Origin: Rickettsiales bacterium
GTDB taxonomy: Bacteria > Pseudomonadota > Alphaproteobacteria > UBA8366
Direction of reading: 5' to 3'
Assembly (NCBI GenBank): GCA_002724555.1
Contig: PBOZ01000030.1
Span: 1-64,000, forward strand
DNA: 64,000 bases
Below are positions 47,886 through 56,899 of this stretch, piece by piece (the first letter of the stretch is position 1; each line of letters opens with the position of its first letter). A program made the position numbers and the translations under genes. Below the pieces are notes generated by a model. That model was given only the letters and a program-made list of their open reading frames with translations. It had not been told where the DNA came from and searched no databases.

Positions 47886-49528
47886 ATTTGGTTGCTATCG
47901 ATTACATTCCGCCAAATCGCAACAAGGATGGCCAAATTATTGGTATCGACGTTGCTGTCCGTACTTTTTTGGACGCATATTTACGTTATTCACGCGCCGA
48001 AACCATATACTGTCGGACGCACGAACACGGGGCTTTCGACCAATTCCAAAATCGCATGATCGAAATTGGCGTCGACCCAGCTCGTTGCCAGTTTCTGGCA
48101 GAGGGCGACGTCAATACAATGGCTAACGTCTCGACCCTTTTCCGCGCAGACCCTAATATCAACACCGCACTTTCCAGGAGACTAAACGCAAATGCCTATA
48201 GCATTTGCGGCTTAAGCCACACAATGTCTTCTATGCAAGTGATGAGCACGGTTGCAACAGCCATCACAGAGCAACTGTCACCTTGGGACGCTATAGTCTG
48301 TCCATCCAACGCGATCCGCTCGGTAGTCGAAGCGCTTTGGGATTCGGCCGGGCAAGGTGCCCCGCGTCCACCAGCCCAGTTACCCGTCATACCACTCGGT
48401 ATTGACACCTCTCACTTCACTTCATTAATTGATGCGAATAAACGCTCAGCGCAACGAAACGTGCTCGGTATAGGCGAAAATGACACAGTAGTCCTGGCGT
48501 ATGGGCGCCACTCATATCACAATAAATCACATCCATTACCCCTTATGCTCGCCGCCGAAGCCATTGCGAAAAAACGCACTGCGGCCGGCAGAGCCGGCAA
48601 GATTGAAATTATCTTCTTCGGGTATTTCACCGCAGAATCATTTCGTGATGACTACGCCAAGGCAGCAAGCAGTATCTGCCAGACAGCCAATGTCACGTTC
48701 ATTGAAAATCATGACCCACGCTTTCCGGACGCACTCTGGGCCGGTTCCGATATATTCGTCTCTCTGGTCGATAATATTCAGGAGAGTTTCGGTTTAACAC
48801 CGATCGAAGCGATGGCCTGTGGATTGCCAGTATTGGTTGCTGATTGGGATGGATACCGAGATACGGTGCGAGACGGCATCGATGGCTTCTTGGTGCCCAC
48901 CCTTGCGCCACCACCAGGCAGCGGGCAAGAATTGGTCCGGCGATACTTGGCAGAAGAAGACGTCTACGGAGAATATCTTGCCGGAGCGAGCCAATCAATC
49001 GCCGTTAACGTGGATGCGACAACAACACATCTGGAACGCTTAGTCGAAAGCCCCGCGTTGCGCCGCGAGATGGGTGCCACGGCGCAAGCTCGTGTCCGCG
49101 CAGACTACGATTGGGCAACAATAATTCCCACTTATGAGGACTTGTGGCAGGAGCTTGACGTCATACGTCATACAGACGCATCCAGCCCGCGCCATGTGGA
49201 ACATGCGATAACTGGCCCCAAGGAGCTTGATCCCTACTTAGTGTTCCGTTCATTCCCAACACACACGCTGCTCGAATCGGATCGTATCCAACTTGTCGAC
49301 CGGGCCGCAGTTCTTCTTACAGAGCGATTGCAGCACAGGATGAATATGATTGCGCCAGTAAATCTTATAACACCGGACGAATTACCACGGCTTCTTGCTA
49401 CATTAAACCGCACACATACAGTTGGCGGGACCTTGGCCGAATGGCCAGATGCCGTCCGTAGCCGACTACTGCGTACACTCGTCTGGCTCACAAAGATGGG
49501 GGTTGCGCGCCATTATCCCGCTGAATAA
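47882..49528 (+). CDS. GT4-family glycosyltransferase
   Basis: A 548-residue protein with a GT-B fold. The donor-binding region reads FVSLVDNIQESFGLTPIEAMACGLPV near residue 300, with the E-x(7)-E type motif of GT4 enzymes. The N-terminal Rossmann part contains ICGLSHTMSS. The last 100 residues after the GT domain are extra and unassigned. It probably makes a cell-surface glycan or glycolipid. Confidence 0.85.
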   Translation: MNLVAIDYIPPNRNKDGQIIGIDVAVRTFLDAYLRYSRAETIYCRTHEHGAFDQFQNRMIEIGVDPARCQFLAEGDVNTMANVSTLFRADPNINTALSRRLNANAYSICGLSHTMSSMQVMSTVATAITEQLSPWDAIVCPSNAIRSVVEALWDSAGQGAPRPPAQLPVIPLGIDTSHFTSLIDANKRSAQRNVLGIGENDTVVLAYGRHSYHNKSHPLPLMLAAEAIAKKRTAAGRAGKIEIIFFGYFTAESFRDDYAKAASSICQTANVTFIENHDPRFPDALWAGSDIFVSLVDNIQESFGLTPIEAMACGLPVLVADWDGYRDTVRDGIDGFLVPTLAPPPGSGQELVRRYLAEEDVYGEYLAGASQSIAVNVDATTTHLERLVESPALRREMGATAQARVRADYDWATIIPTYEDLWQELDVIRHTDASSPRHVEHAITGPKELDPYLVFRSFPTHTLLESDRIQLVDRAAVLLTERLQHRMNMIAPVNLITPDELPRLLATLNRTHTVGGTLAEWPDAVRSRLLRTLVWLTKMGVARHYPAE

Positions 49529-49565
49529 TCCACCAGCGTAGAGATCGCGTTCAATCGCAAAAAAC

Positions 49566-49784
49566 TTACTTAAAGCGGTAAGAAATACGACCCTTCGACA
49601 TATCGTAGGGGGTCATTTCAATAGTCACTTTGTCACCTTGTAGGATTCGAATGCGATGTTTACGCATTTTCCCCGACGTATGGGCGAGTATTTGGTGTTC
49701 ATTTTCGAGTTCTACTCGGAACATAGCATTCGGCAACACCTCGGTCACCGTGCCATTGAATTCAATGGGTTCTTCTTTAGCCAC
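49566..49784 (-). CDS. infA: Translation initiation factor IF-1
   Basis: A 72-residue OB-fold protein that binds the 30S A-site with IF-2 and IF-3. I place the start at the GTG at 49784 (VAKEEPIEF...), which has GGAG five bases upstream, rather than the ATG 18 bases before. This restores the exact 72-residue length of E. coli IF-1. [27 protein letters not shown] and the C-terminal [14 protein letters not shown] are characteristic. Monocistronic, after the lrp-type gene. Confidence 0.96.
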   Translation of the reverse strand: MAKEEPIEFNGTVTEVLPNAMFRVELENEHQILAHTSGKMRKHRIRILQGDKVTIEMTPYDMSKGRISYRFK

Positions 49785-49808
49785 GTAAACTCCAAAAGTC
49801 ATGGTTGA

Positions 49809-49824
49809 CGCTGCGAAAGCAGCG
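49809..49824 (-). promoter_or_regulatory. Short perfect hairpin in the infA leader
   Basis: CGCTGC and GCAGCG pair perfectly, with loop GAAA on the plus strand or TTTC on the coding strand of infA. It ends 24 nt before the infA start. It may mark the end of the upstream lrp-type transcript or control IF-1 translation. Confidence 0.4.
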
Positions 49825-49884
49825 CCACATATACTTCAAATATAAGTCCGAACCTGACCAAAAAGCAAGGCCACGTGCGTCAAA

Positions 49885-50370
49885 TCAGCCGGATTGATTA
49901 TCAAAAACAGGTAGGGCTGTTCGGTATTTCACCTGCTTCAAAGCGAAACTAGAACGGATATTGGCGACCGCAGGCACCCGCGTTAGGTGGTCCATCAGAA
50001 AGCGCTCGTATGCTTCGAGGTTGGCTACAACAACACGTAACATGTAATCTGCATCACCTGTCATCAGATAACACTCCATCACTTCCGGGCGCTCAAGTAT
50101 GGCGTCCTCGAAGACTTCAAGCGCGTATTCAACTTGTTTTTCAAGCGAAACCTGTATGAAGACGCTCACTGGCAGGCCCACGGCAGCCGGATTGACGAGG
50201 GTCACATACTGCGAAATGACACCGGCGCGCTCCAACTCGCGGACCCGGCGCCAGCAAGGCGACGCGGAAACACCGGATAACTCGGCAAGTTCGACATTGG
50301 AAACACGTGCGTTATCCTGGAGTACCGCCAAAATCCGACGATCTATCGCATCTAAAGACATTTCAGGCAT
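49885..50370 (-). CDS. Lrp/AsnC family transcriptional regulator
   Basis: A 161-residue regulator. The N-terminal winged HTH is [14 protein letters not shown]-type (here [19 protein letters not shown]), and the C-terminal RAM domain binds an amino acid ([15 protein letters not shown], about residue 100). It is divergent from the adjacent 2-oxoacid dehydrogenase E1 gene, the arrangement seen for Pseudomonas MdeR and MdeB. It probably controls that gene in response to a sulfur or branched-chain amino acid. Confidence 0.92.
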   Translation of the reverse strand: MPEMSLDAIDRRILAVLQDNARVSNVELAELSGVSASPCWRRVRELERAGVISQYVTLVNPAAVGLPVSVFIQVSLEKQVEYALEVFEDAILERPEVMECYLMTGDADYMLRVVVANLEAYERFLMDHLTRVPAVANIRSSFALKQVKYRTALPVFDNQSG

Positions 50371-50380
50371 ATTCTTTCTA

Positions 50381-50394
50381 TTATTAGATAATAA
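50381..50394. promoter_or_regulatory. Possible Lrp-type operator
   Basis: TTATTA-GA-TAATAA is a perfect AT-rich dyad in the 124-bp space between the divergent lrp-type and E1 genes. Lrp proteins bind AT-rich inverted repeats, so this is the obvious candidate operator. Confidence 0.35.
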
Positions 50395-50494
50395 TTAGCA
50401 TATTTTACCTCTAATTGAACAAATTTACGCAATATCCGCAAGGATCATCCATGGGAAACAGGATATTCTTAAATGAAGTAAAGGGAGCGCTTCC

Positions 50495-52870
50495 ATGTCC
50501 TCGCCACCGCAGCTCGTCGAGCCCAATAGCAACGCAATCGTGCCGGCGCAGCGCCTCCAAATGTTACGGGAATTAGAGAAGAAAGTACTCTGGCTCTCTG
50601 CATGGATGATACACAATGCCAATCATGTGCGCCCGGCGCGCGATGGCTTAAAAGTGGGAGGACACCAAGCGAGCTGCGCTTCAGCAGCCACGCTCTTAAC
50701 AGCGCTCTACATGGACGTGCTTCGCCCGGAAGACCGTGTCGCCGTCAAACCACATGCCAGCCCGGTCTTTCATGCCATCATGTACCTGCTTGGCCGCCAG
50801 ACACAGGAGAAGATGCAGGATTTCCGAGCACTTGGCGGCGTGCAGTCCTATCCCTCTCGAACAAAAGATACCAATGACGTTGACTTTTCGACTGGCTCAG
50901 TCGGACTTGGCGTCGCAACCACGCTGTTCGCCTCCTTGATCCAAGACTACGCAGAGGCCCATGGCCAAATGGCAGAGGGAGTACGCAAGGGTCGAATGGT
51001 CGCCCTCATGGGTGACGCGGAGTTAGACGAAGGCAATGTCTTCGAAGCACTGCTCGAAGGTTGGAAGCAGAAAGTTGGAAATCTGTGGTGGATCATCGAC
51101 TACAACCGTCAGAGCCTCGACGGTGTCATCAACGAATTTCTATTTACAAAAATTCAAGACTTCTTTGGCACAATGGACTGGAACGTCGTAACTCTCAAAT
51201 ACGGAAAAAAGTTGGAGACGGCATTTAAAGGACCAGCCGGTGAAGCCCTAATGCGCTGGATCGACGAGTGTCCAAACGATCTATACTCCGCCCTTACATT
51301 CAAAGGCGGCCCTGCCTGGCGAGATCATTTGAAGCGGGACCTCGGCGGAACATCCGGACTGAAGGTGTTACTCGATAGCCACGACGATGACAGCCTGCAT
51401 ACGCTTATGACAAACCTTGCCGGCCATGATATGGAATCAATCCTGGAGGCGTTCTACGCCGCCGACCAGGAAGATCAGCCACAATGTTTCGTCGCATACA
51501 CAATCAAAGGCTTCGGCATGCCGTTGCAAGGCCATAAGGACAATCACGCCGGCCTGATGAGCCCGGAACAGATGGCCGAGTTCAAGGAACACATGGCTGT
51601 TTTGGACGGAGAGGAATGGGACCGATTCGCCGGTCTCTCTTCTGACGCGAGCAAGCTTTCTAATTTCTTGGAATCCGTTCCCTTCGCGGCTTCGGGTGAG
51701 CGCCGGCACAATGCGCCAAAGGTACACATCCCCCGACGTTTTGAGACGAAGCCAACAGAGAGGGCGGCAACCCAATTCGCATTTGGCCAAATTCTTTACG
51801 ATATTGCTCGCCACGATGATGCGTTAGCAGATGCAATCGTCACAACTTCGCCGGACGTTACGGTTTCAACTAATCTTGGCCCTTGGGTCAATCAGAAAGG
51901 TATCTTCAACCGGATAGAGCGCGCCGACGTCTTTCGGGAAGAGCAGGTTGCGTCAGCCCAGAAGTGGGTAAGGACGCAGAAGGGAAAACATTTTGAACTC
52001 GGCATAGCCGAGAACAACTTATTCCTAATGCTGTCCGCTGCTGGGTTATCTGAACCTCTGTTTGGCGCGCGTGTGCTGCCGATCGGCACGCTCTATGACC
52101 CCTTTGTAAATCGCGGCCTCGATGCTCTCTTTTATGCTTGCTATCAAGACTCCCGTTTTATGGTGGTCGGCACACCCTCCGGAATCACACTCGCGCCGGA
52201 AGGTGGCGCACACCAATCAGTCGGCACGCCGCTTGTCGGTATAGGCCTCGATCGGCTCGCCTATTTCGAACCAGCATATGTCGACGAATTGGCTTCGATC
52301 ATGGCCTGGGGGTTTCGGCACATGCAGGAGAAGGACGGAGGCTCAGTCTATTTACGCCTCGCTACACGGCAGATCACGCAGCCGCAGCGTGAGATAACGG
52401 ATGCGCTCCACGAAGATATCTGCCGCGGCGGCTATTGGTTGAAGCCGCCAGCCCCCGGTTCGGAGCTCGCGATCGTCTACACGGGCGCCATCGCGCCCGA
52501 AGCCACGGAAGCGCATGAATCATTATTAGAAGATGTGCCCGGCGCAGGATTACTTGCAATCACGTCGCCAGACCGCCTGCACGACGACTGGATGGGTGCA
52601 CGCCGACAGCGTGAACAAGGAAACCCTACGCGTGCGCATATCGAAAAACTACTCTCGGATCTTGACCCTCGGGCAGCGCTCGTGACCGTTCTAGACGGCC
52701 ACCCGGCGACCCTTTCCTGGATTGGTTCCGTTGGTCGCCAGCGGGTAGCCCCCCTTGGTGTTGAGAGTTACGGCCAATCGGGTGATATCCCAGATCTCTA
52801 TAAGGCGGCCGGTATCGACGTTGATGCAATTATCGATGCCGCAGCGTCGGCCTGTTTGGCGCGTTTATAG
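50495..52870 (+). CDS. 2-oxoacid dehydrogenase E1 component (MdeB/AceE-like)
   Basis: A 791-residue ThDP enzyme of the transketolase superfamily related to the homodimeric pyruvate dehydrogenase E1. Visible are HQASCASAATLLTALYMD, the ThDP motif MGDAELDEGN (about residue 170) with N in YNRQSLDGV, and the later EGGAHQSVGTPLVGIG. No E2 or E3 gene follows, as for P. putida MdeB, which acts on 2-oxobutyrate from methionine breakdown. The divergent Lrp regulator supports this. Substrate remains an inference. Confidence 0.85.
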   Translation: MSSPPQLVEPNSNAIVPAQRLQMLRELEKKVLWLSAWMIHNANHVRPARDGLKVGGHQASCASAATLLTALYMDVLRPEDRVAVKPHASPVFHAIMYLLGRQTQEKMQDFRALGGVQSYPSRTKDTNDVDFSTGSVGLGVATTLFASLIQDYAEAHGQMAEGVRKGRMVALMGDAELDEGNVFEALLEGWKQKVGNLWWIIDYNRQSLDGVINEFLFTKIQDFFGTMDWNVVTLKYGKKLETAFKGPAGEALMRWIDECPNDLYSALTFKGGPAWRDHLKRDLGGTSGLKVLLDSHDDDSLHTLMTNLAGHDMESILEAFYAADQEDQPQCFVAYTIKGFGMPLQGHKDNHAGLMSPEQMAEFKEHMAVLDGEEWDRFAGLSSDASKLSNFLESVPFAASGERRHNAPKVHIPRRFETKPTERAATQFAFGQILYDIARHDDALADAIVTTSPDVTVSTNLGPWVNQKGIFNRIERADVFREEQVASAQKWVRTQKGKHFELGIAENNLFLMLSAAGLSEPLFGARVLPIGTLYDPFVNRGLDALFYACYQDSRFMVVGTPSGITLAPEGGAHQSVGTPLVGIGLDRLAYFEPAYVDELASIMAWGFRHMQEKDGGSVYLRLATRQITQPQREITDALHEDICRGGYWLKPPAPGSELAIVYTGAIAPEATEAHESLLEDVPGAGLLAITSPDRLHDDWMGARRQREQGNPTRAHIEKLLSDLDPRAALVTVLDGHPATLSWIGSVGRQRVAPLGVESYGQSGDIPDLYKAAGIDVDAIIDAAASACLARL

Positions 52871-53261
52871 CGCAAGCGTTTCATGATAGGCTTCTTAGCA
52901 ATGCATTTAGACCGTCAATTCTCCGCCTCATGATGCAAACGAACAATGCGCAACGCAATCTGGACAGATTGAAGTGAGTTCGCGCCTGAAACACCTAGCC
53001 ACCTTCGTCATTCTCATCGCAGCCTGCGACCAATACTCCTTAGCGACTGATGAGTTCCACCCAACGTTAAAGGAAAGAGCGCTTATTTAACTAAGCTGTG
53101 AGTGCAATTGAAATGAGTTGGCCCAACCAATTGCGTTTCGCAATCTCGTAGCGATCAATTAAAAAGGCCTTACGCTAAAAAACCTCTCTGATAGCCCAGA
53201 ATTTCCTGCAAACTGGATTCCCGAAAAACCGGCTTGTTAAAGGGACATTATCTATTCTATT
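52871..53261. other. Intergenic region, 391 bp
   Basis: The gap lies between the converging E1 and ThDP-enzyme genes. No intrinsic terminator is obvious. A 38-codon frame with a lipoprotein-type signal is listed separately (52974-53090). The 3' third is AT-rich. Confidence 0.4.
52974..53090 (+). CDS. Possible small lipoprotein
   Basis: A GTG-started 38-residue frame reads SSRLKHLATFVILIAAC and then a polar tail (DQYSLATDEF...). The basic N-terminus, hydrophobic core and lipobox I-A-A-C give an entericidin-like small lipoprotein shape. It lacks a good ribosome-binding site and may be chance; I report it because the signal is complete. Confidence 0.25.
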   Translation: MSSRLKHLATFVILIAACDQYSLATDEFHPTLKERALI

Positions 53262-54926
53262 TTATCGCGCTTCCCGACTAATCGTAATTCGCGGCGGGCG
53301 TGCTTCAGGATCGATGATGACGTCGATGATGGAGGGCTCGCCTGACGCCAGTGCACCTTTTAAGGCATCGCCGAACTGTCCTGGCTTATCTACACGAAAA
53401 CCTCGGCAGTCAAATAATTCAGCAAGCTTTGCAAAATCAGGATTGCCATGGTCGACGCCAATAACAGGGCCATAGGCTTCCACTCGTTTCCTTTGCGAGC
53501 CAAGCCTAAAATTGTTAAAGACAATGAGGATGGCGTTCAAGCGTTCACGTGCCATAGTTTCCAAATCGCCAAGCTGAAGCATTAGGTCACCATCCCCAAT
53601 ACAAGTAATCACCGGCTGGTCAGGTCGGGCCCATTTAGCCCCCATTGCCATGCCAAGAGCACAACCCATGGCGCCGAGGCGCGTTGAAACGAGATGGGCG
53701 CCTGGCGGGTCGACCGGCGCCATGAAACCGTAAAAACCGTGATCTCCAGCCCCATGGGTGTAAATAGTCTCCGGTGGCTGCCGGCACAAAGCAGCTACGA
53801 TCTCCTGTGGTTGGACGTGCCCATTTTCAGGCGACGACGCCAACCAGGCGTTACGCCAGGCTGTATATCGATCGGCCAAGGAAGCCGTCCAGTGCCGCCG
53901 TGCGTCCGGGATCGGTGAAGGGTCGGCCTCAAGAATTTCATTAAGCGCATCCGCAAACGCTTTCGCATCGGAGACGATTCCAACCATTGGCGGGTATTCT
54001 TTTCCGAGCGCTACCGCATCGATATCGACTTGTATGATAGGTGCATTCGCGGGCAACAGTTCTCCGCGCGACGTTTGAATGTCGGACAATCGAGAGCCAA
54101 TTGCGAGCACAAGATCTGCTTCACGAATCGCATCGCCGACAGGTTCGTACCCGATAATCCCGGCACAGCCGAGAACGAGCGGATTCGATTCCGGGAGCAC
54201 GCCGCGCGAGGTTGGCGAATTGACGACGGGCGCACCCATCCGTTCGGCAAGTTGTATTAAGGCGGTACCTGCGCCGGAATAATTCGCGCCACCACCGATC
54301 AAAAGAACGGGCCGGGCCGCCTTTCGGAGAAGTTTTGCAGCTTCTTCCACCAAGGCTGGGTCCGGAAATAAGCGAATGTGTGGTGTGGTCACACGTACCG
54401 GCTTTGGGACATTATCGGCGCCAAGTTCTTCTGTCGAAACATCGATGGGAATGTCAATCTGCGCGACACCAGGTTTGCCGCTGACACTTTCACGAAGCGC
54501 ATCCCGCACCGCCGCAACGGCCTGATCGGGCCGCTCAACCCGAGTCTGAAACTTAACAAAATCGGCGACGGGCTTCTGTACGTCTAACGTCTGCCACCAG
54601 CCGTTCTCCATTGCCTTCCGCTCTTGCGTCGCGCTGAGAACGACCATCGGCGTACAATCCAGCGCAGCCGACCCGATTCCAAGACTGGCCGCGAGCAAAC
54701 CGGAGCCACCATGGACCATCAAACAACCAGGCTGACCGGTGAGACGGGCGGTTGCATCAAGGATTGCCGCCGCCACCTGCTCGTGCCGAATGCCCACGTA
54801 GCGAGCCTGATTCTGTGCGGCAAGTGCGGACGCATAAGGGGCCGAAGTCGAGCCCACCATACCAGCGAAGTGTGTAAGCCCCGCGCCGAGTAATTGATCC
54901 AGTACTGCTTCATAAACTTTCATCAC
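53262..54926 (-). CDS. ThDP-dependent enzyme of the acetolactate synthase superfamily (second)
   Basis: A 554-residue enzyme. The catalytic glutamate is in IRHEQVAAAILDATARLTG near residue 50; the ThDP/Mg motif is GDGDLMLQLGDLETMA with N-N in FNNFRLGSQ. It is only distantly related to the other superfamily members in this window. Its function could be a 2-oxo acid decarboxylase, oxalyl-CoA decarboxylase-like or ligase. It is divergent from an acyl-CoA synthetase gene, with 117 bp between them. Confidence 0.83.
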   Translation of the reverse strand: MMKVYEAVLDQLLGAGLTHFAGMVGSTSAPYASALAAQNQARYVGIRHEQVAAAILDATARLTGQPGCLMVHGGSGLLAASLGIGSAALDCTPMVVLSATQERKAMENGWWQTLDVQKPVADFVKFQTRVERPDQAVAAVRDALRESVSGKPGVAQIDIPIDVSTEELGADNVPKPVRVTTPHIRLFPDPALVEEAAKLLRKAARPVLLIGGGANYSGAGTALIQLAERMGAPVVNSPTSRGVLPESNPLVLGCAGIIGYEPVGDAIREADLVLAIGSRLSDIQTSRGELLPANAPIIQVDIDAVALGKEYPPMVGIVSDAKAFADALNEILEADPSPIPDARRHWTASLADRYTAWRNAWLASSPENGHVQPQEIVAALCRQPPETIYTHGAGDHGFYGFMAPVDPPGAHLVSTRLGAMGCALGMAMGAKWARPDQPVITCIGDGDLMLQLGDLETMARERLNAILIVFNNFRLGSQRKRVEAYGPVIGVDHGNPDFAKLAELFDCRGFRVDKPGQFGDALKGALASGEPSIIDVIIDPEARPPRITISREAR

Positions 54927-55043
54927 TCACTCCAAAATTCCACACCGCTTACGCTCTTAGTATCGCTTCAACGGCAATCTCACCAGACACCGTGGTTATT
55001 TCTGCCACTCGCGCATAAATAATTTAGAAGGAGGACTTCAACT

Positions 55044-56678
55044 ATGGAATGGTACGCAAAAAGGCGCTTCGGGGATTTAGCTGATGATGCCGCAGAAAAA
55101 TTTGGTGACCGCGAAGCATTGGTCTTTAAAGACCAACGCTACAGTTTCAACGAACAAGCGCAAGAGATCAATCGCACGGCAAAAGCGTTGATCGCCAGCG
55201 GGGTCCAGCACGGCGACCATGTAGCTCTCTGGCTCAATAATTGCGCGGATTGGGTTTTCTTTAATTTCGCGCTCGCCAAGATCGGCGCCGTAATGGTGCC
55301 CATCAACACGAGATTCCGAACCAACGACCTCGACTACGTGCTGCGACAGTCGGACAGTCGCTTCTTGATTACCCACGACACGTCGGGGCCCATCGGCTAT
55401 CTCGAAATGGTTCGTGAAGTTATCTCTTTACCAAACACAGGCGACTCTGTCGACGATCCGAGTTTCCCCAAGTTGCGGCGTGTCTTAATCACCGAAGAGG
55501 TCGAGCCAAATGGTGTGATGACCTGGACCGCCGCTTTGAAAGCCGGACAGTCGGTCAGCGATGACCAATTAGCGGCACGATCTGCCGCCGTCGATCCTGA
55601 TGATCCCGTATTCATAATGTACACGTCCGGCACAACGGGATTCCCGAAAGGCGTCGTCCACAGCCACAAACTTATACGAAATGTCGAGGAACGCGGCTTT
55701 CGTATGGCGGTCTCAGACCGCGATACGATACTGAATTACCTTCCAATGTTTCACGCCTTTGGCTACTCGGACGGAATTCTGATGGCGCCGATCACCGGAG
55801 CCCGCCAAATCGTCACAGAGACTTTCGATTCAGATGAGTGCCTCGACCTTATTGAGAGCGAAGGCGCTTCAATAATGCATGGATTCGAGGCGCACTTTAA
55901 GGCGTTGACGGAAGCACAAGAGGCGTATCCACGGGATGTCTCATCACTCCGCACTGGCATATTTGCGGCAGGCATGCACAGCGCCACACCGGTAATACGG
56001 CAAGGCAATCAGGTCCTCTCGCCGATACGTTCGGTTTCCGGCTACGGCATGACGGAAATTTGGCTTGGCGCCGCGATTGGTGCCCTGGACGAAGACGAGA
56101 CGTTGCGCTGGGAATCTTCAGGTGAAACGGGTCTCGGCTACGAATTAAAAATTGTTGATCCAATCACGCGTAAGGATCAACCGGTAGGCGTGCCAGGCGA
56201 ACTTCTCGTAAAGGGCTACAGCCTTATGCTGGAATATTACAAGAAGCCCGAGGAAACAGCGGCCGCTTTCGATAAGGACGGCTGGTTCATAACAGGCGAC
56301 TCCGCCGTTTGGCTGGAAAATGGCTACATGCGGTTTTTGGGCCGTTATAAAGATATGCTAAAGGTTGGCGGCGAGAATGTTGATCCGATGGAAGCGGAGG
56401 GCTTGCTGCTCGAGCATCCGGAAATCCACCAAGTCGCCGTAGTGGGGATGCCGGATGATAAACTATCGGAAGTTGGCGTCGCATATGTACAACTCGTCCC
56501 CGACTCTTCGATGGATGCTGAAGCCGTCATCGCGCATTGCCAAGGCAAACTTGCGAGTTTCAAGATTCCTCACCATGTTGTCTTCGTCGAAGATTTCCCG
56601 ATGACCGCAAGTGGTAAAATACGCAAAGTGGAATTGCGCGAAGACGCAAAAAAGCGCGCTTCGCAGAATGCAGAGTAG
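55044..56678 (+). CDS. AMP-forming acyl-CoA synthetase
   Basis: A 544-residue enzyme that activates a carboxylic acid to its acyl-CoA via an acyl-adenylate. The P-loop is YTSGTTGFPKGVVHSH near residue 195, followed by GYGMTE, the hinge GRYKDMLKVGGENVDP near residue 437 and the C-terminal lysine in ASGKIRKVEL. It resembles medium-chain or cyclohexanecarboxylate-type ligases. A GGAGG-type ribosome-binding site precedes the ATG. Confidence 0.9.
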   Translation: MEWYAKRRFGDLADDAAEKFGDREALVFKDQRYSFNEQAQEINRTAKALIASGVQHGDHVALWLNNCADWVFFNFALAKIGAVMVPINTRFRTNDLDYVLRQSDSRFLITHDTSGPIGYLEMVREVISLPNTGDSVDDPSFPKLRRVLITEEVEPNGVMTWTAALKAGQSVSDDQLAARSAAVDPDDPVFIMYTSGTTGFPKGVVHSHKLIRNVEERGFRMAVSDRDTILNYLPMFHAFGYSDGILMAPITGARQIVTETFDSDECLDLIESEGASIMHGFEAHFKALTEAQEAYPRDVSSLRTGIFAAGMHSATPVIRQGNQVLSPIRSVSGYGMTEIWLGAAIGALDEDETLRWESSGETGLGYELKIVDPITRKDQPVGVPGELLVKGYSLMLEYYKKPEETAAAFDKDGWFITGDSAVWLENGYMRFLGRYKDMLKVGGENVDPMEAEGLLLEHPEIHQVAVVGMPDDKLSEVGVAYVQLVPDSSMDAEAVIAHCQGKLASFKIPHHVVFVEDFPMTASGKIRKVELREDAKKRASQNAE

Positions 56679-56899
56679 CCCCTTCCTTGACATTGTTATC
56701 AAGAAGGCGCATTCAAAGCGTCAGAATCGCCCAGATCGCGCGAACCGCTGCGATTTTTGATAAGAAGAACAAAGCAACGAGTCCGGGCCGTTCCTCATTT
56801 TGACATACCGTTATGTCCAGTTGCGCGTGGATGACGGCGACGCGGCAGATTTGCGTGCGCTCTCGCGACCGTCTGTTTGACGCAAAGGAATATACCGAT

